A DNA stretch of 6,033 nucleotides, taken from assembly GCA_900321945.1 (NCBI GenBank), contig ONXY01000221.1, forward strand, positions 1-6,033, written 5' to 3'. The notes under the pieces are model-generated. The model was not told the DNA's origin and ran no database searches. It saw nothing but the letters and a program-made list of their open reading frames with translations. The translations under genes and the position numbers were made by a program. Of the stretch, positions 1 to 5,925 are shown one piece after another; within the stretch, counting starts at the first letter, position 1, and every line of letters starts with the position of its first letter. This stretch comes from an uncultured Eubacteriales bacterium (GTDB lineage Bacteria > Bacillota_A > Clostridia > Christensenellales > Aristaeellaceae).

Positions 1-2
1 CC

Positions 3-89
3 CGCGGGTGCGAGGTCTGTCGGGCCGGCACTGAACGGGTGGGGATGGATGGCGGGAGAATTTTTGTGCGTCACTTCTGTTTACGATGA
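3..89 (+). CDS. possible C-terminal end of an upstream gene (partial)
   Basis: Frame 3 is open from the left edge to a TGA at 87-89 and reads RGCEVCRAGTERV, then GMDGGRIFVRHFCLR. The spacing of CxxC followed later by GGR and HFC resembles the C-terminal zinc finger of Fpg/MutM-type DNA glycosylases. That family normally ends HFCxxC, however, and the last cysteine is missing here. If real, the gene stops 36 bases before mrfA, which would suit an operon with it. Frame 1 is also open across this stretch and stops at 127-129, overlapping the mrfA start codon, so the frame choice is not secure. The coding signal is weak and the stretch after about 57 is AT-richer than the genes. No function is assigned. 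Confidence 0.3.
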   Translation, partial: RGCEVCRAGTERVGMDGGRIFVRHFCLR

Positions 90-115
90 AACAAGGTCGG
101 GAAAAAAGATGGACA

Positions 116-122
116 GGGAGGA
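116..122 (+). promoter_or_regulatory. ribosome binding site of mrfA
   Basis: GGGAGGA lies 3-4 bases before the ATG at 126. The spacing is somewhat short, but the next in-frame ATG (174) has no purine-rich site in front of it, which favours the start at 126. Confidence 0.6.
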
Positions 123-125
123 TCT

Positions 126-2396
126 ATGACGCTGGAGCAGCTCCTGGGCGCGCTGAAGCATGACGCGTCCTTTATGGAAAACGTGACGGCCTGGAAGACG
201 CTGGACCGGCGCGAGGCGGCGTATGCGCCGTGGCCGGGGGGGATGGATCCGCGCGTCGTGCAGGCGCTTGAAAAGCACCATGTTCACCAGCTGTATACGC
301 ACCAGGCGGACGCGTTCCGCGCGGTGTCGGAAGGACGGGACATCGTGATCGTCACGCCCACGGCCTCCGGCAAGACGCTGTGCTACAACCTGCCGGTGCT
401 CAGCGAGATCCTGAAGAACCCGGACGCCCGGGCGCTGTACCTGTTTCCCACCAAGGCGCTGTCGGCGGACCAGGTCAGTGAGCTGTACGAGCTGATTGAG
501 CTGATCGGCGCGGACATCAAGGCCTACACCTACGACGGGGACACGCCCGGGTCGGCCCGGCGCGCCATCCGGCAGGCGGGGCATGTGGTGGTCACCAACC
601 CGGACATGCTGCATTCCGGCATCCTGCCGCACCATACCAAGTGGGTCAAGCTGTTCGAGAACCTGCGCTACATCGTCATCGATGAGATCCATACCTACCG
701 GGGCATCTTCGGCAGCAACCTGGCGAACGTGCTCCGGCGGCTCCTGCGCCTGTGCGCGTTCTACGGCAGCCATCCGCAGTTCATCCTCTGCTCTGCGACC
801 ATTGAGAATCCGGAGGAGCTGGCGGCCACCCTCATCGGCCGGCCGGTGGTGAAGATCGACCGCAACGGCGCGCCCTCCGGCGAGCGGCATTTCATCTTCT
901 ACAACCCGCCGGTGGTCAACCGCCAGCTGGGCATCCGCAAGAGCATGCTGGGGGAGACGCGGCGGCTGGCCTCCATGCTGGTCCGCAACGGTGTCAAGAC
1001 CATCGTCTTCGCCAAGAGCCGGGTGCAGGTCGAGGTGCTGACCCGCCAGCTCAAGGAGCTGGTGCGCAATGCCGTGGGGGACAGCGAGCGGGTGCGCGGC
1101 TACCGCGGCGGCTACCTGCCCACCGAGCGGCGGGAGATCGAGCGCGGCCTGCGGCAGGGCACCGTGGACGCGGTGGTCTCCACCAACGCGCTGGAGCTGG
1201 GCATCGATATCGGCGCCCTGGACGCCTGCGTGCTCTGCGGATACCCGGGGACCATCGCCAGCGCCTGGCAGCAGGCGGGCCGGGCGGGCCGGAGACAGAG
1301 CGCGAGCATCGTGTTTTTCGTCGCCTCCTCCGCGGCCATCGACCAGTACATCGTCACGCATCCGGACTATTTCCTGCGCCAGAGTCCGGAGAACGCCCTG
1401 CTGAATCCGGACAACCTGTATATCCTGATGAGCCACTTCAAATGCGCCGCCTTCGAGCTGCCCTTCGAGGACGGGGACAGCTTCGGCAACGCGCCGGGCG
1501 CGGAGGAAATCCTGGACTATCTGTCGGAGGAGAACATCCTGCGCCACGTGGAGGGAAGGTACCACTGGAGCTCCGAGGATTTTCCCGCGAGCGACATCTC
1601 CCTCCGGTCCGCGGCGGAGGAAAACTTCGTCATCGTCGACATCACGGATCCGGCCCGGCACCGGGTAATCGGGGAGATGGACCGGTTCACCGTGCCCATG
1701 CTTCTGCATGAGAACGCGATCTATATGCACGAGGGCCGCCAGTACCAGGTGGAGAAGCTGGATTTCGACGCCTGCAAGGCCTATATCCGGGCGGTGGACA
1801 CGGGGTATTACACGGACTCGGATCTGAATATCAGCCTGAGCCTCCTGGATATTGAGAAGGAGGAGAAGGAACCCCGCGGATACACGACCGCGCTGGGGGA
1901 GATCAAGGTGACCGCTCTGGTAACCATGTTCAAGAAGATCCGGTTTGACACCCATGAAACGCTGGGGTTCGGGCACGTGCGCCTGCCGGAGACGGACATG
2001 CATACGACGGCCATGTGGTGGACCCTCCCGCCGGATCTGACGGAGAAGATTCCCAGCGACACGCTGAAGAACGGCATGATGGGCGTGGCGAACCTGCTGC
2101 GGATCGTCTGCCCGCTGTACCTGATGTGCTCGCCCCAGGATATCGCCGTGGTGTATCAGGTTAAGAGCCCCATCACCGGGGAGCCGACCCTGATCCTGTA
2201 CGACAACTGCCCGGGAGGCGTGGGGCTGAGCCATAAGGCCTACAGCATGCGGGGCATGCTGCTGGAGAAGGCGCTGCAGGTGGTGAACGACTGCGGATGC
2301 CCGTACGGGTGTCCCTCCTGCGTGGGGCCGGCGGGCGAAGTCGGACAGGACGGAAAGCGGACCGCCATGCGCATCCTGAAGGAGCTGACGGAATGA
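126..2396 (+). CDS. mrfA: MrfA/YprA-type DEAD/DEAH-box DNA helicase with DUF1998 and four-cysteine cluster
   Basis: This 756-residue superfamily 2 helicase matches B. subtilis MrfA (YprA) in length and architecture. In B. subtilis MrfA is a 3'-5' DNA helicase that works with the nuclease MrfB in a UvrA-independent pathway repairing mitomycin C damage. Visible motifs, in order: a Q-motif-like region near residues 55-60; Walker A TPTASGKT at 77-84; FPTKAL (motif Ia) near 107-112; TNPDML near 157-162; DEIH (motif II) at 186-189; SAT (motif III) at 223-225; STNALELGIDIG (motif V) at 352-363; and QQAGRAGRR (motif VI) at 382-390. The C-terminal part fits DUF1998, with YDNCPGGVG around 692-700 and a CxCxxxCxxC cluster at C723, C725, C729 and C732, the metal-binding signature of MrfA proteins. 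All key residues are intact. The stop overlaps the mrfB start by 4 bases (ATGA), supporting a shared transcript. I see no SOS-type operator upstream. The family assignment is firm; the repair role is inferred from B. subtilis. Confidence 0.95.
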   Translation: MTLEQLLGALKHDASFMENVTAWKTLDRREAAYAPWPGGMDPRVVQALEKHHVHQLYTHQADAFRAVSEGRDIVIVTPTASGKTLCYNLPVLSEILKNPDARALYLFPTKALSADQVSELYELIELIGADIKAYTYDGDTPGSARRAIRQAGHVVVTNPDMLHSGILPHHTKWVKLFENLRYIVIDEIHTYRGIFGSNLANVLRRLLRLCAFYGSHPQFILCSATIENPEELAATLIGRPVVKIDRNGAPSGERHFIFYNPPVVNRQLGIRKSMLGETRRLASMLVRNGVKTIVFAKSRVQVEVLTRQLKELVRNAVGDSERVRGYRGGYLPTERREIERGLRQGTVDAVVSTNALELGIDIGALDACVLCGYPGTIASAWQQAGRAGRRQSASIVFFVASSAAIDQYIVTHPDYFLRQSPENALLNPDNLYILMSHFKCAAFELPFEDGDSFGNAPGAEEILDYLSEENILRHVEGRYHWSSEDFPASDISLRSAAEENFVIVDITDPARHRVIGEMDRFTVPMLLHENAIYMHEGRQYQVEKLDFDACKAYIRAVDTGYYTDSDLNISLSLLDIEKEEKEPRGYTTALGEIKVTALVTMFKKIRFDTHETLGFGHVRLPETDMHTTAMWWTLPPDLTEKIPSDTLKNGMMGVANLLRIVCPLYLMCSPQDIAVVYQVKSPITGEPTLILYDNCPGGVGLSHKAYSMRGMLLEKALQVVNDCGCPYGCPSCVGPAGEVGQDGKRTAMRILKELTE
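2379..2384 (+). promoter_or_regulatory. ribosome binding site of mrfB
   Basis: AAGGAG lies 8 bases before the ATG at 2393, inside the last codons of mrfA. It decides the mrfB start: the same frame is open further upstream (possible ATG at 2297), but that start would bury about 96 bases in mrfA and lacks such a site. Confidence 0.75.
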
Positions 2397-3595
2397 ACCT
2401 GCGGGACAAGCTGCGGGCCATCAGCGGCCCGGACAGCGGGAAGGAAACGAAAAAAAAGCCGGAGACCGGCCCGGGCGACTGCCGGCGCTTCACGGTATAC
2501 CGGCCGGCGGAAGAACTGCCGGGGGCGCCGGAGGTGCGCAGGGAAACGCTGGAGATGATGAGCAACGTCTCCCTGCCGGAGGATTTCGATCCCCGGAATA
2601 TCCTGTATCTGGATACGGAAACCACCGGGCTGGGCGGCAGCGGAACGGTGGCTTTTCTCGTGGGGCTCGGATACCTGACGGACAGCGGGTTCGAGGTGCA
2701 TCAGTTCCTGATGCGGGACTACGACGAGGAAAGATACCTGCTGCGGCATGTGGAAGAGGAACTGAACCGCTTCGGCACGGTCTGCACCTTCAACGGCACA
2801 ACCTTCGACCTGCCCCTGCTGGAGAGCCGGCTGCTGATGAACCGGTTCCGGCGGGACTGCCTGGACAAGCCCCATATCGACCTGCTGCATATCGCCCGGA
2901 GACTCTGGAGAAAACGGCTGACGCAGTGCAGTCTGGGAAGGCTGGAGGCCCTGATCCTCGGAAAACCCCGGGAGGACGATCTGCCCGGCAGCGAGGTGCC
3001 GCAGCGTTATTTTACCTATCTGAAGACCGGACGGGAGGAGCTGCTGGACGATATCCTGACGCATAACGCCCAGGATATCGTCAGCCTGTGCGTGCTGCTG
3101 ACCCACATGTCGCGGATGTACGAGCATCCGGAAAGCATCCGGTACAGCGAGGACGTTTATTCCATGGGCCGGGCGCTGGAACGCTTCAGCCATCCGGACG
3201 AGGCGCGGAAGTGCTACCGGCTGGCCCGCAGGGGGCGGGCGGGGGACGAGGCCGGACTCGCCCTGGCGCAGAGCTGGCGGCGGGAGGGAAACCGCGAGGA
3301 GGCCGCCGTCGTATGGCGGGAGATGATCGGAGCCCGCCGGGGCGGAGCGGCGCCCTATATCGAGATGGCCAAGTATCTGGAGCACGTCCGGAAGGATCCG
3401 GCCGGCGCGCTGGAAATGACCGACCGGGCGATCGCGCTTCTGAGCGAAACGGCGCTGAAACCCGATATTACTGTACAAGAAACGCAAAATGCGCTACAAT
3501 ACCGAAGACAGCGCCTGAAAAGGAAGCTGGCGGCTATGTCGGAAAAGAAGGAGAGTCAGACAGATGGGACTGGGAACGATGTTCAGGGCCAATAA
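2393..3595 (+). CDS. mrfB: MrfB/YprB-type DEDDh 3'-5' exonuclease with C-terminal TPR-like region
   Basis: This 400-residue protein matches the RNase H-like exonuclease MrfB (YprB), partner of MrfA in the mitomycin repair pathway of B. subtilis. The DEDDh active site is complete: D74 and E76 in YLDTETTGLGGSGTVAF, D139 in TFNGTTFDLPLLESR, and H224 with D228 in THNAQDIVSL. A further conserved stretch, HIDLLHIARRLW, lies near 161-172. Roughly residues 250-350 are helical and TPR-like (YSMGRALERFSHPDEARKCY and following repeats), as in known YprB proteins. The first 60 residues are charged and probably form a flexible linker. The gene starts inside the mrfA stop codon (ATGA) and its last 32 bases overlap the next gene. 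The 3' end holds an AT-rich patch that looks like an internal promoter. Identification is confident; the substrate (DNA near crosslinks or adducts) is inferred from the family. Confidence 0.93.
   Translation: MNLRDKLRAISGPDSGKETKKKPETGPGDCRRFTVYRPAEELPGAPEVRRETLEMMSNVSLPEDFDPRNILYLDTETTGLGGSGTVAFLVGLGYLTDSGFEVHQFLMRDYDEERYLLRHVEEELNRFGTVCTFNGTTFDLPLLESRLLMNRFRRDCLDKPHIDLLHIARRLWRKRLTQCSLGRLEALILGKPREDDLPGSEVPQRYFTYLKTGREELLDDILTHNAQDIVSLCVLLTHMSRMYEHPESIRYSEDVYSMGRALERFSHPDEARKCYRLARRGRAGDEAGLALAQSWRREGNREEAAVVWREMIGARRGGAAPYIEMAKYLEHVRKDPAGALEMTDRAIALLSETALKPDITVQETQNALQYRRQRLKRKLAAMSEKKESQTDGTGNDVQGQ
3472..3500 (+). promoter_or_regulatory. candidate internal sigma-A promoter for the TPR gene and lepB
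   Basis: TGTACA at 3472-3477 and TACAAT at 3495-3500 are separated by 17 bases. They match the -35 and -10 consensus at 4/6 and 5/6 positions. The site lies within mrfB, 64 bases before the next ATG, in an unusually AT-rich run of a gene that is otherwise strongly GC-rich. The local codons (GTA CAA GAA ACG CAA AAT, CTA CAA TAC) are untypical of the gene. It could supply TPR-lepB transcription independently of the repair genes. Confidence 0.45.
3548..3553 (+). promoter_or_regulatory. ribosome binding site of the TPR gene
   Basis: AAGGAG lies 10 bases before the ATG at 3564, inside the last codons of mrfB. The next in-frame ATG (3579) has a poorer site, so 3564 is preferred. Confidence 0.65.
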
Positions 3596-4394
3596 GGCCT
3601 ATCGGGCGCAGCAGAACGGGAGAAACGAAGAAGCCATGCGCCTTTACGAATCCTGCTTTCAGGAGGGGCTGGACGACGCGCGCTACGCGCTGGCGTACGC
3701 AGTGCTCCTGATCCGGGACGGGCAGTATCAGAAAGCGAAGGACTTTCTGGTGAAGCACCAGAAGGCGCAGGGCATGACGGCGGATCAGCGGATTACGCTG
3801 ATCGTGGACTACGCCGCCTGCTGCTTCCGGCTGGGCGATCTGGACAAGGGCGTCCGGAAGATGGAGGAAATTGCCCGGAAAAACCGCAGCGGACTGATCT
3901 ATCAGACTCTGGGGTATCTGTACGTGGAACAGTTCGACGCGTCGAAGAAAGCCGCCTTCCTGGCCCGGGAAACCGAAAAGCAGGAGCAGCGGGATCCCGC
4001 GCCGGAGATGATCGGGGACGCCGCGGGGGCATCCGTTCCCGGCACGCTGGAGGAACAGTGGGAGGCCGGGCGGCAGAAGACCCTGGCTTTCAACCAGGAA
4101 GCCGTGGATTACGACGACGAGGATCCCATCTGCCTGGACAACCTGGGCCAGACCTGGTACCGGGTGATGGAAGACCGGGAAAAGGCGAAGGAATTCTTCG
4201 AGAAAGCACACGAGATCAAGCCCGGCCAGATCGATACGCTGTATTTCCTCAGCCGGTACGATCTGGACAGGGGAGACAGGGCCGCCGCGCTGGAAAAGCT
4301 GGAGCAGGCCGCGGAAGGCCGGTTCTCTCCGCTGAATTACTGCGGACGGGATCAGATCGAGGCGGAGATCCGCAGACTGAAGGAGGAGCGGTAA
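3564..4394 (+). CDS. TPR-repeat protein of unknown function
   Basis: The 276-residue product has no signal peptide or membrane span and should be cytosolic. It consists mainly of helix-turn-helix repeats of TPR type: RAQQNGRNEEAMRLYESCF near 14-32, then ARYALAYAVLLIRDGQYQKA near 39-58, DYAACCFRLGDLDKGVRKM near 82-100, LGYLYVEQFDASKKA near 116-130, CLDNLGQTWYRVMEDREKA near 190-208, and LYFLSRYDLDRGDRAAALEK near 226-245. An acidic, less regular segment (about 135-185) separates the N- and C-terminal repeat groups. TPRs bind partner proteins, so an adaptor role is likely, but I see no catalytic motif. It overlaps mrfB by 32 bases in another frame and ends 4 bases before lepB, implying co-transcription and probable translational coupling. 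MrfB also ends in TPR-like repeats, so the two could interact or be related, but this is only a suggestion. Confidence 0.85.
   Translation: MGLGTMFRANKAYRAQQNGRNEEAMRLYESCFQEGLDDARYALAYAVLLIRDGQYQKAKDFLVKHQKAQGMTADQRITLIVDYAACCFRLGDLDKGVRKMEEIARKNRSGLIYQTLGYLYVEQFDASKKAAFLARETEKQEQRDPAPEMIGDAAGASVPGTLEEQWEAGRQKTLAFNQEAVDYDDEDPICLDNLGQTWYRVMEDREKAKEFFEKAHEIKPGQIDTLYFLSRYDLDRGDRAAALEKLEQAAEGRFSPLNYCGRDQIEAEIRRLKEER
4380..4388 (+). promoter_or_regulatory. strong ribosome binding site of lepB
   Basis: AAGGAGGAG lies 10 bases before the ATG at 4399 and is formed by the last codons of the TPR gene. A second ATG at 4411 would be 22 bases away, too far, so the start at 4399 is chosen. Confidence 0.75.
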
Positions 4395-4398
4395 GACC

Positions 4399-5322
4399 AT
4401 GCAGGATGAAATGAGCAGGACCGAAAACGCCGGGGAAAAGCCGGAAACCGGAAAAAGCCGGAGAGCCGGAAAAAAGGAAAAGGAAAAGAAATCCGTGATC
4501 AGAGAAATACTGAGCTGGGTGCTGACTCTTCTGGTGGCCGTCGCCGCGGCGCTAGTCATCCGCAGCCTGCTGTTCGAGCCGGTACGGGTGGACGGGGAGA
4601 GCATGAACGACACGCTGGCGAACCATGAGATCATGTTCGTTTCCAAGCTGGACTACGCGTCCACCTGGCTGTGCTTCCCCTGGCAGAGCGACGAGGCGAA
4701 GGAGGCCGCGCCCCGGATCACGACCGGGTTCGGGTCCCCGAGCCGGTTTGACGTCGTCATCCCGCGCTATCCCGGCCGGGGAGACACGAACTTTGTCAAA
4801 CGGATTATCGGCATGCCGGGCGATCATGTGAAGATCGAGAACGGATATCTGTACGTCAACGGGGAGAAGTACGACGAGCCCTATATCAGCGACGAGTACC
4901 GGGTGAACGGCGGATCCGAGGGCGGAAACTTCGCGGAGGTCTATATTCCGAAAGCCGGGGATCCGGTCAGACTGGATTATCTGGACGAGGGAAATACGCG
5001 GATCGGACTGTTCGTCGGCGGCGAAACCTGGAAGTGGCGCGGGATCTGTTCCGACGCCGTCAGCGCGGACGGGGACCGGCTGAGCTATAAAAAAAGCGGC
5101 GCGCTGCTGCTGAACGGCGAGGATATTTCCGGGAATACGGAAAAAATCGCGGCGCTGGCCGGTAAGGAATTCCTGCTGGACAAGGATATGTATTTCGTCA
5201 TGGGCGATCACCGGAACAACTCCAACGACAGCCGGGCCCAGGGCCCCATCACCCGGGACATGATCGTGGGCCACGTGCGGTTTGTGTTCTTCCCCTTCGG
5301 CTCCTTCCGGGGAATCAAATAA
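4399..5322 (+). CDS. lepB: type I signal peptidase (SPase I) with an enlarged periplasm-side domain
   Basis: LepB is the membrane serine protease (S26 family, Ser/Lys dyad) that cuts signal peptides from exported proteins. The 307-residue product begins with a charged, Lys/Glu-rich cytoplasmic tail (1-35), followed by one membrane span at about 36-58 (ILSWVLTLLVAVAAALVIRS). Catalytic Ser68 lies in VDGESMNDTL, the substrate-binding strand is FDVVIPRYP near 117-124, catalytic Lys134 lies in FVKRIIGMPGD, and the late conserved box MGDHRNNSNDSR is at 268-279. All key residues are present. It is longer than the roughly 180-200 residues usual for Gram-positive SPase I. The extra length comes from a loop at about 91-113 and a block of about 80 residues at 177-258 containing YIPKAGDPVRL and LLLNGEDI. 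This arrangement resembles LepB of Bacteroidetes and Proteobacteria. MGDHR replaces the more common MGDNR. It is the last gene before the terminator. Confidence 0.95.
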   Translation: MQDEMSRTENAGEKPETGKSRRAGKKEKEKKSVIREILSWVLTLLVAVAAALVIRSLLFEPVRVDGESMNDTLANHEIMFVSKLDYASTWLCFPWQSDEAKEAAPRITTGFGSPSRFDVVIPRYPGRGDTNFVKRIIGMPGDHVKIENGYLYVNGEKYDEPYISDEYRVNGGSEGGNFAEVYIPKAGDPVRLDYLDEGNTRIGLFVGGETWKWRGICSDAVSADGDRLSYKKSGALLLNGEDISGNTEKIAALAGKEFLLDKDMYFVMGDHRNNSNDSRAQGPITRDMIVGHVRFVFFPFGSFRGIK

Positions 5323-5401
5323 GGAACGCGGGATCCGTTTCCTGTGATACCGGAGAGGGAAAGAGGAAAAAACGTCCGCGTTTTACGTGCCGGGACGACG
5401 G

Positions 5402-5439
5402 AAAAGGAAACCGGATCAGATGGCTCCGGTTTCCTTTTT
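5402..5439 (+). terminator. intrinsic terminator of the mrfA-lepB operon
   Basis: A perfect 14-bp stem (AAAAGGAAACCGGA at 5402-5415 with TCCGGTTTCCTTTT at 5425-5438) encloses a 9-base loop and runs into T5439. It starts 80 bases after the lepB stop. The A-run on the other arm means it could also act on minus-strand transcripts. Confidence 0.85.
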
Positions 5440-5452
5440 CTGTCATTCTGCA

Positions 5453-5494
5453 AAACGCCTGGGACATTCACGGGAGTGAAGTCGAAAAGCGTTT
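5453..5494. repeat. imperfect hairpin between the two terminators
   Basis: AAACGC (5453-5458) pairs with GCGTTT (5489-5494), GAC (5463-5465) with GTC (5481-5483), and TTCAC (5467-5471) with GTGAA (5476-5480) around a GGGA loop. On the minus strand the outer arm is followed by TTTTG, so it might be a back-up terminator for the structured RNA. No ORF of interest lies here. Confidence 0.4.
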
Positions 5495-5504
5495 CTGAGA
5501 CGAT

Positions 5505-5550
5505 AAAAAAACCTGTCCCGGCCGCTGCTGCGCAGCGGATTCCGGGCAGG
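5505..5550 (-). terminator. intrinsic terminator of the minus-strand structured RNA
   Basis: Read on the minus strand, CCTG-CCCGG-CCGCTG pairs with CAGCGG-CCGGG-CAGG, interrupted by a 3-base and a 1-base bulge, with a CGCAG loop. Seven T follow (5511-5505). This is a stem of about 15 bp in total. It faces the operon terminator and marks the 3' end of an RNA transcribed from the right. Confidence 0.85.
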
Positions 5551-5851
5551 AATAAACGACAGACTGAGAGCGTGATCTGTTCCATCCGCGCTGGCCGGCG
5601 TCGGCGCCGGCGCTCACACCGAGGATTGGTCGGTGGCGGATACCAGCACTGGTTTTGCAAAAACCAGCAAACTCTTGCATCAGGACGCTATAGATTTCCT
5701 TTGGGCACATTCCTCCTTGCGGGATTCGGAGACTGCCGTCTCCTGGAGTTGCACTTACTCGATACTTTCTCCCGTGTCGGCTTGCGGCCTTCACAGGTGT
5801 TCATATTTCAGAACAATAAGCCGGTTTTCTTTCCTGAAGCCGTACACTCTT

Positions 5852-5925
5852 TGGCTGCATCTGCCGGATTCGAACCGGCAACTTTCAATTAGCGGTTGAA
5901 TGCTCAACCATTGAGCTAAAATGCT
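5852..5925 (-). tRNA. tRNA-like cloverleaf, abnormal (GCU in anticodon position, encoded CCA)
   Basis: The minus strand folds as a cloverleaf. Acceptor AGCATTT (5925-5919) pairs with AGATGCA (5862-5856) except for A1-A72. The D arm is GCTC/GAGC with G18G19, and the anticodon stem is TTCAA/TTGAA around CCGCTAA. A 4-base variable loop follows, then a T arm GCCGG-TTCGAAT-CCGGC, G73 and encoded CCA. Tertiary positions T8-A14, A15-T48 and the TTC..A T-loop are present. Three features are wrong for a working tRNA: position 33 is C instead of U; GCU would mean serine, yet there is no long variable arm; and the first acceptor pair is A-A. The helix also continues through C5926-G5855 and G5927-C5854, using the discriminator and the first C of CCA. 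It is therefore more likely a tRNA-like domain of the surrounding RNA, or a decayed tRNA, than a decoding tRNA. Confidence 0.6.

Noticed and set aside
64..87. Promoter upstream of mrfA (TTGTGC ... TACGAT)
   Set aside because: The hexamers are only 12 bases apart and match poorly; no reliable promoter or LexA site was seen.
109..129. Six-codon leader peptide MDREDL overlapping the mrfA start
   Set aside because: Too short and without a clear ribosome binding site; likely chance.
81..2234. 717-residue minus-strand open frame opposite mrfA
   Set aside because: It is antisense to a fully recognisable helicase. Its composition (Arg, Gln, His, Val, Leu rich, no motifs) is that of a GC-rich shadow frame.
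2240..3487. 415-residue minus-strand open frame opposite mrfB
   Set aside because: Shadow of a gene with an intact DEDDh active site; no domain or start signal of its own.
3534..4646. 370-residue minus-strand open frame opposite the TPR gene
   Set aside because: Low-complexity shadow of a clear TPR protein with its own ribosome binding site.
4552..5274. 240-residue minus-strand open frame opposite lepB
   Set aside because: Antisense to an intact signal peptidase; no recognisable motif.
5468..5794. 108-residue minus-strand open frame
   Set aside because: It spans the three-way junction and the terminator stem; an internal GGAGGA-ATG is too closely spaced to be a normal start. The sequence is better explained by RNA helices.
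5810..5830. RNase P RNA 3'-end-like string (AAAACCGGCTTAT, minus strand)
   Set aside because: The rest of RNase P RNA, notably GAGGAAAGTCC, is absent and a cloverleaf occupies the place of the core.
5344..5892. 182-residue plus-strand open frame after lepB
   Set aside because: It runs through both terminators and the whole structured RNA, including the tRNA T arm, and has no repeat, motif or good ribosome binding site.
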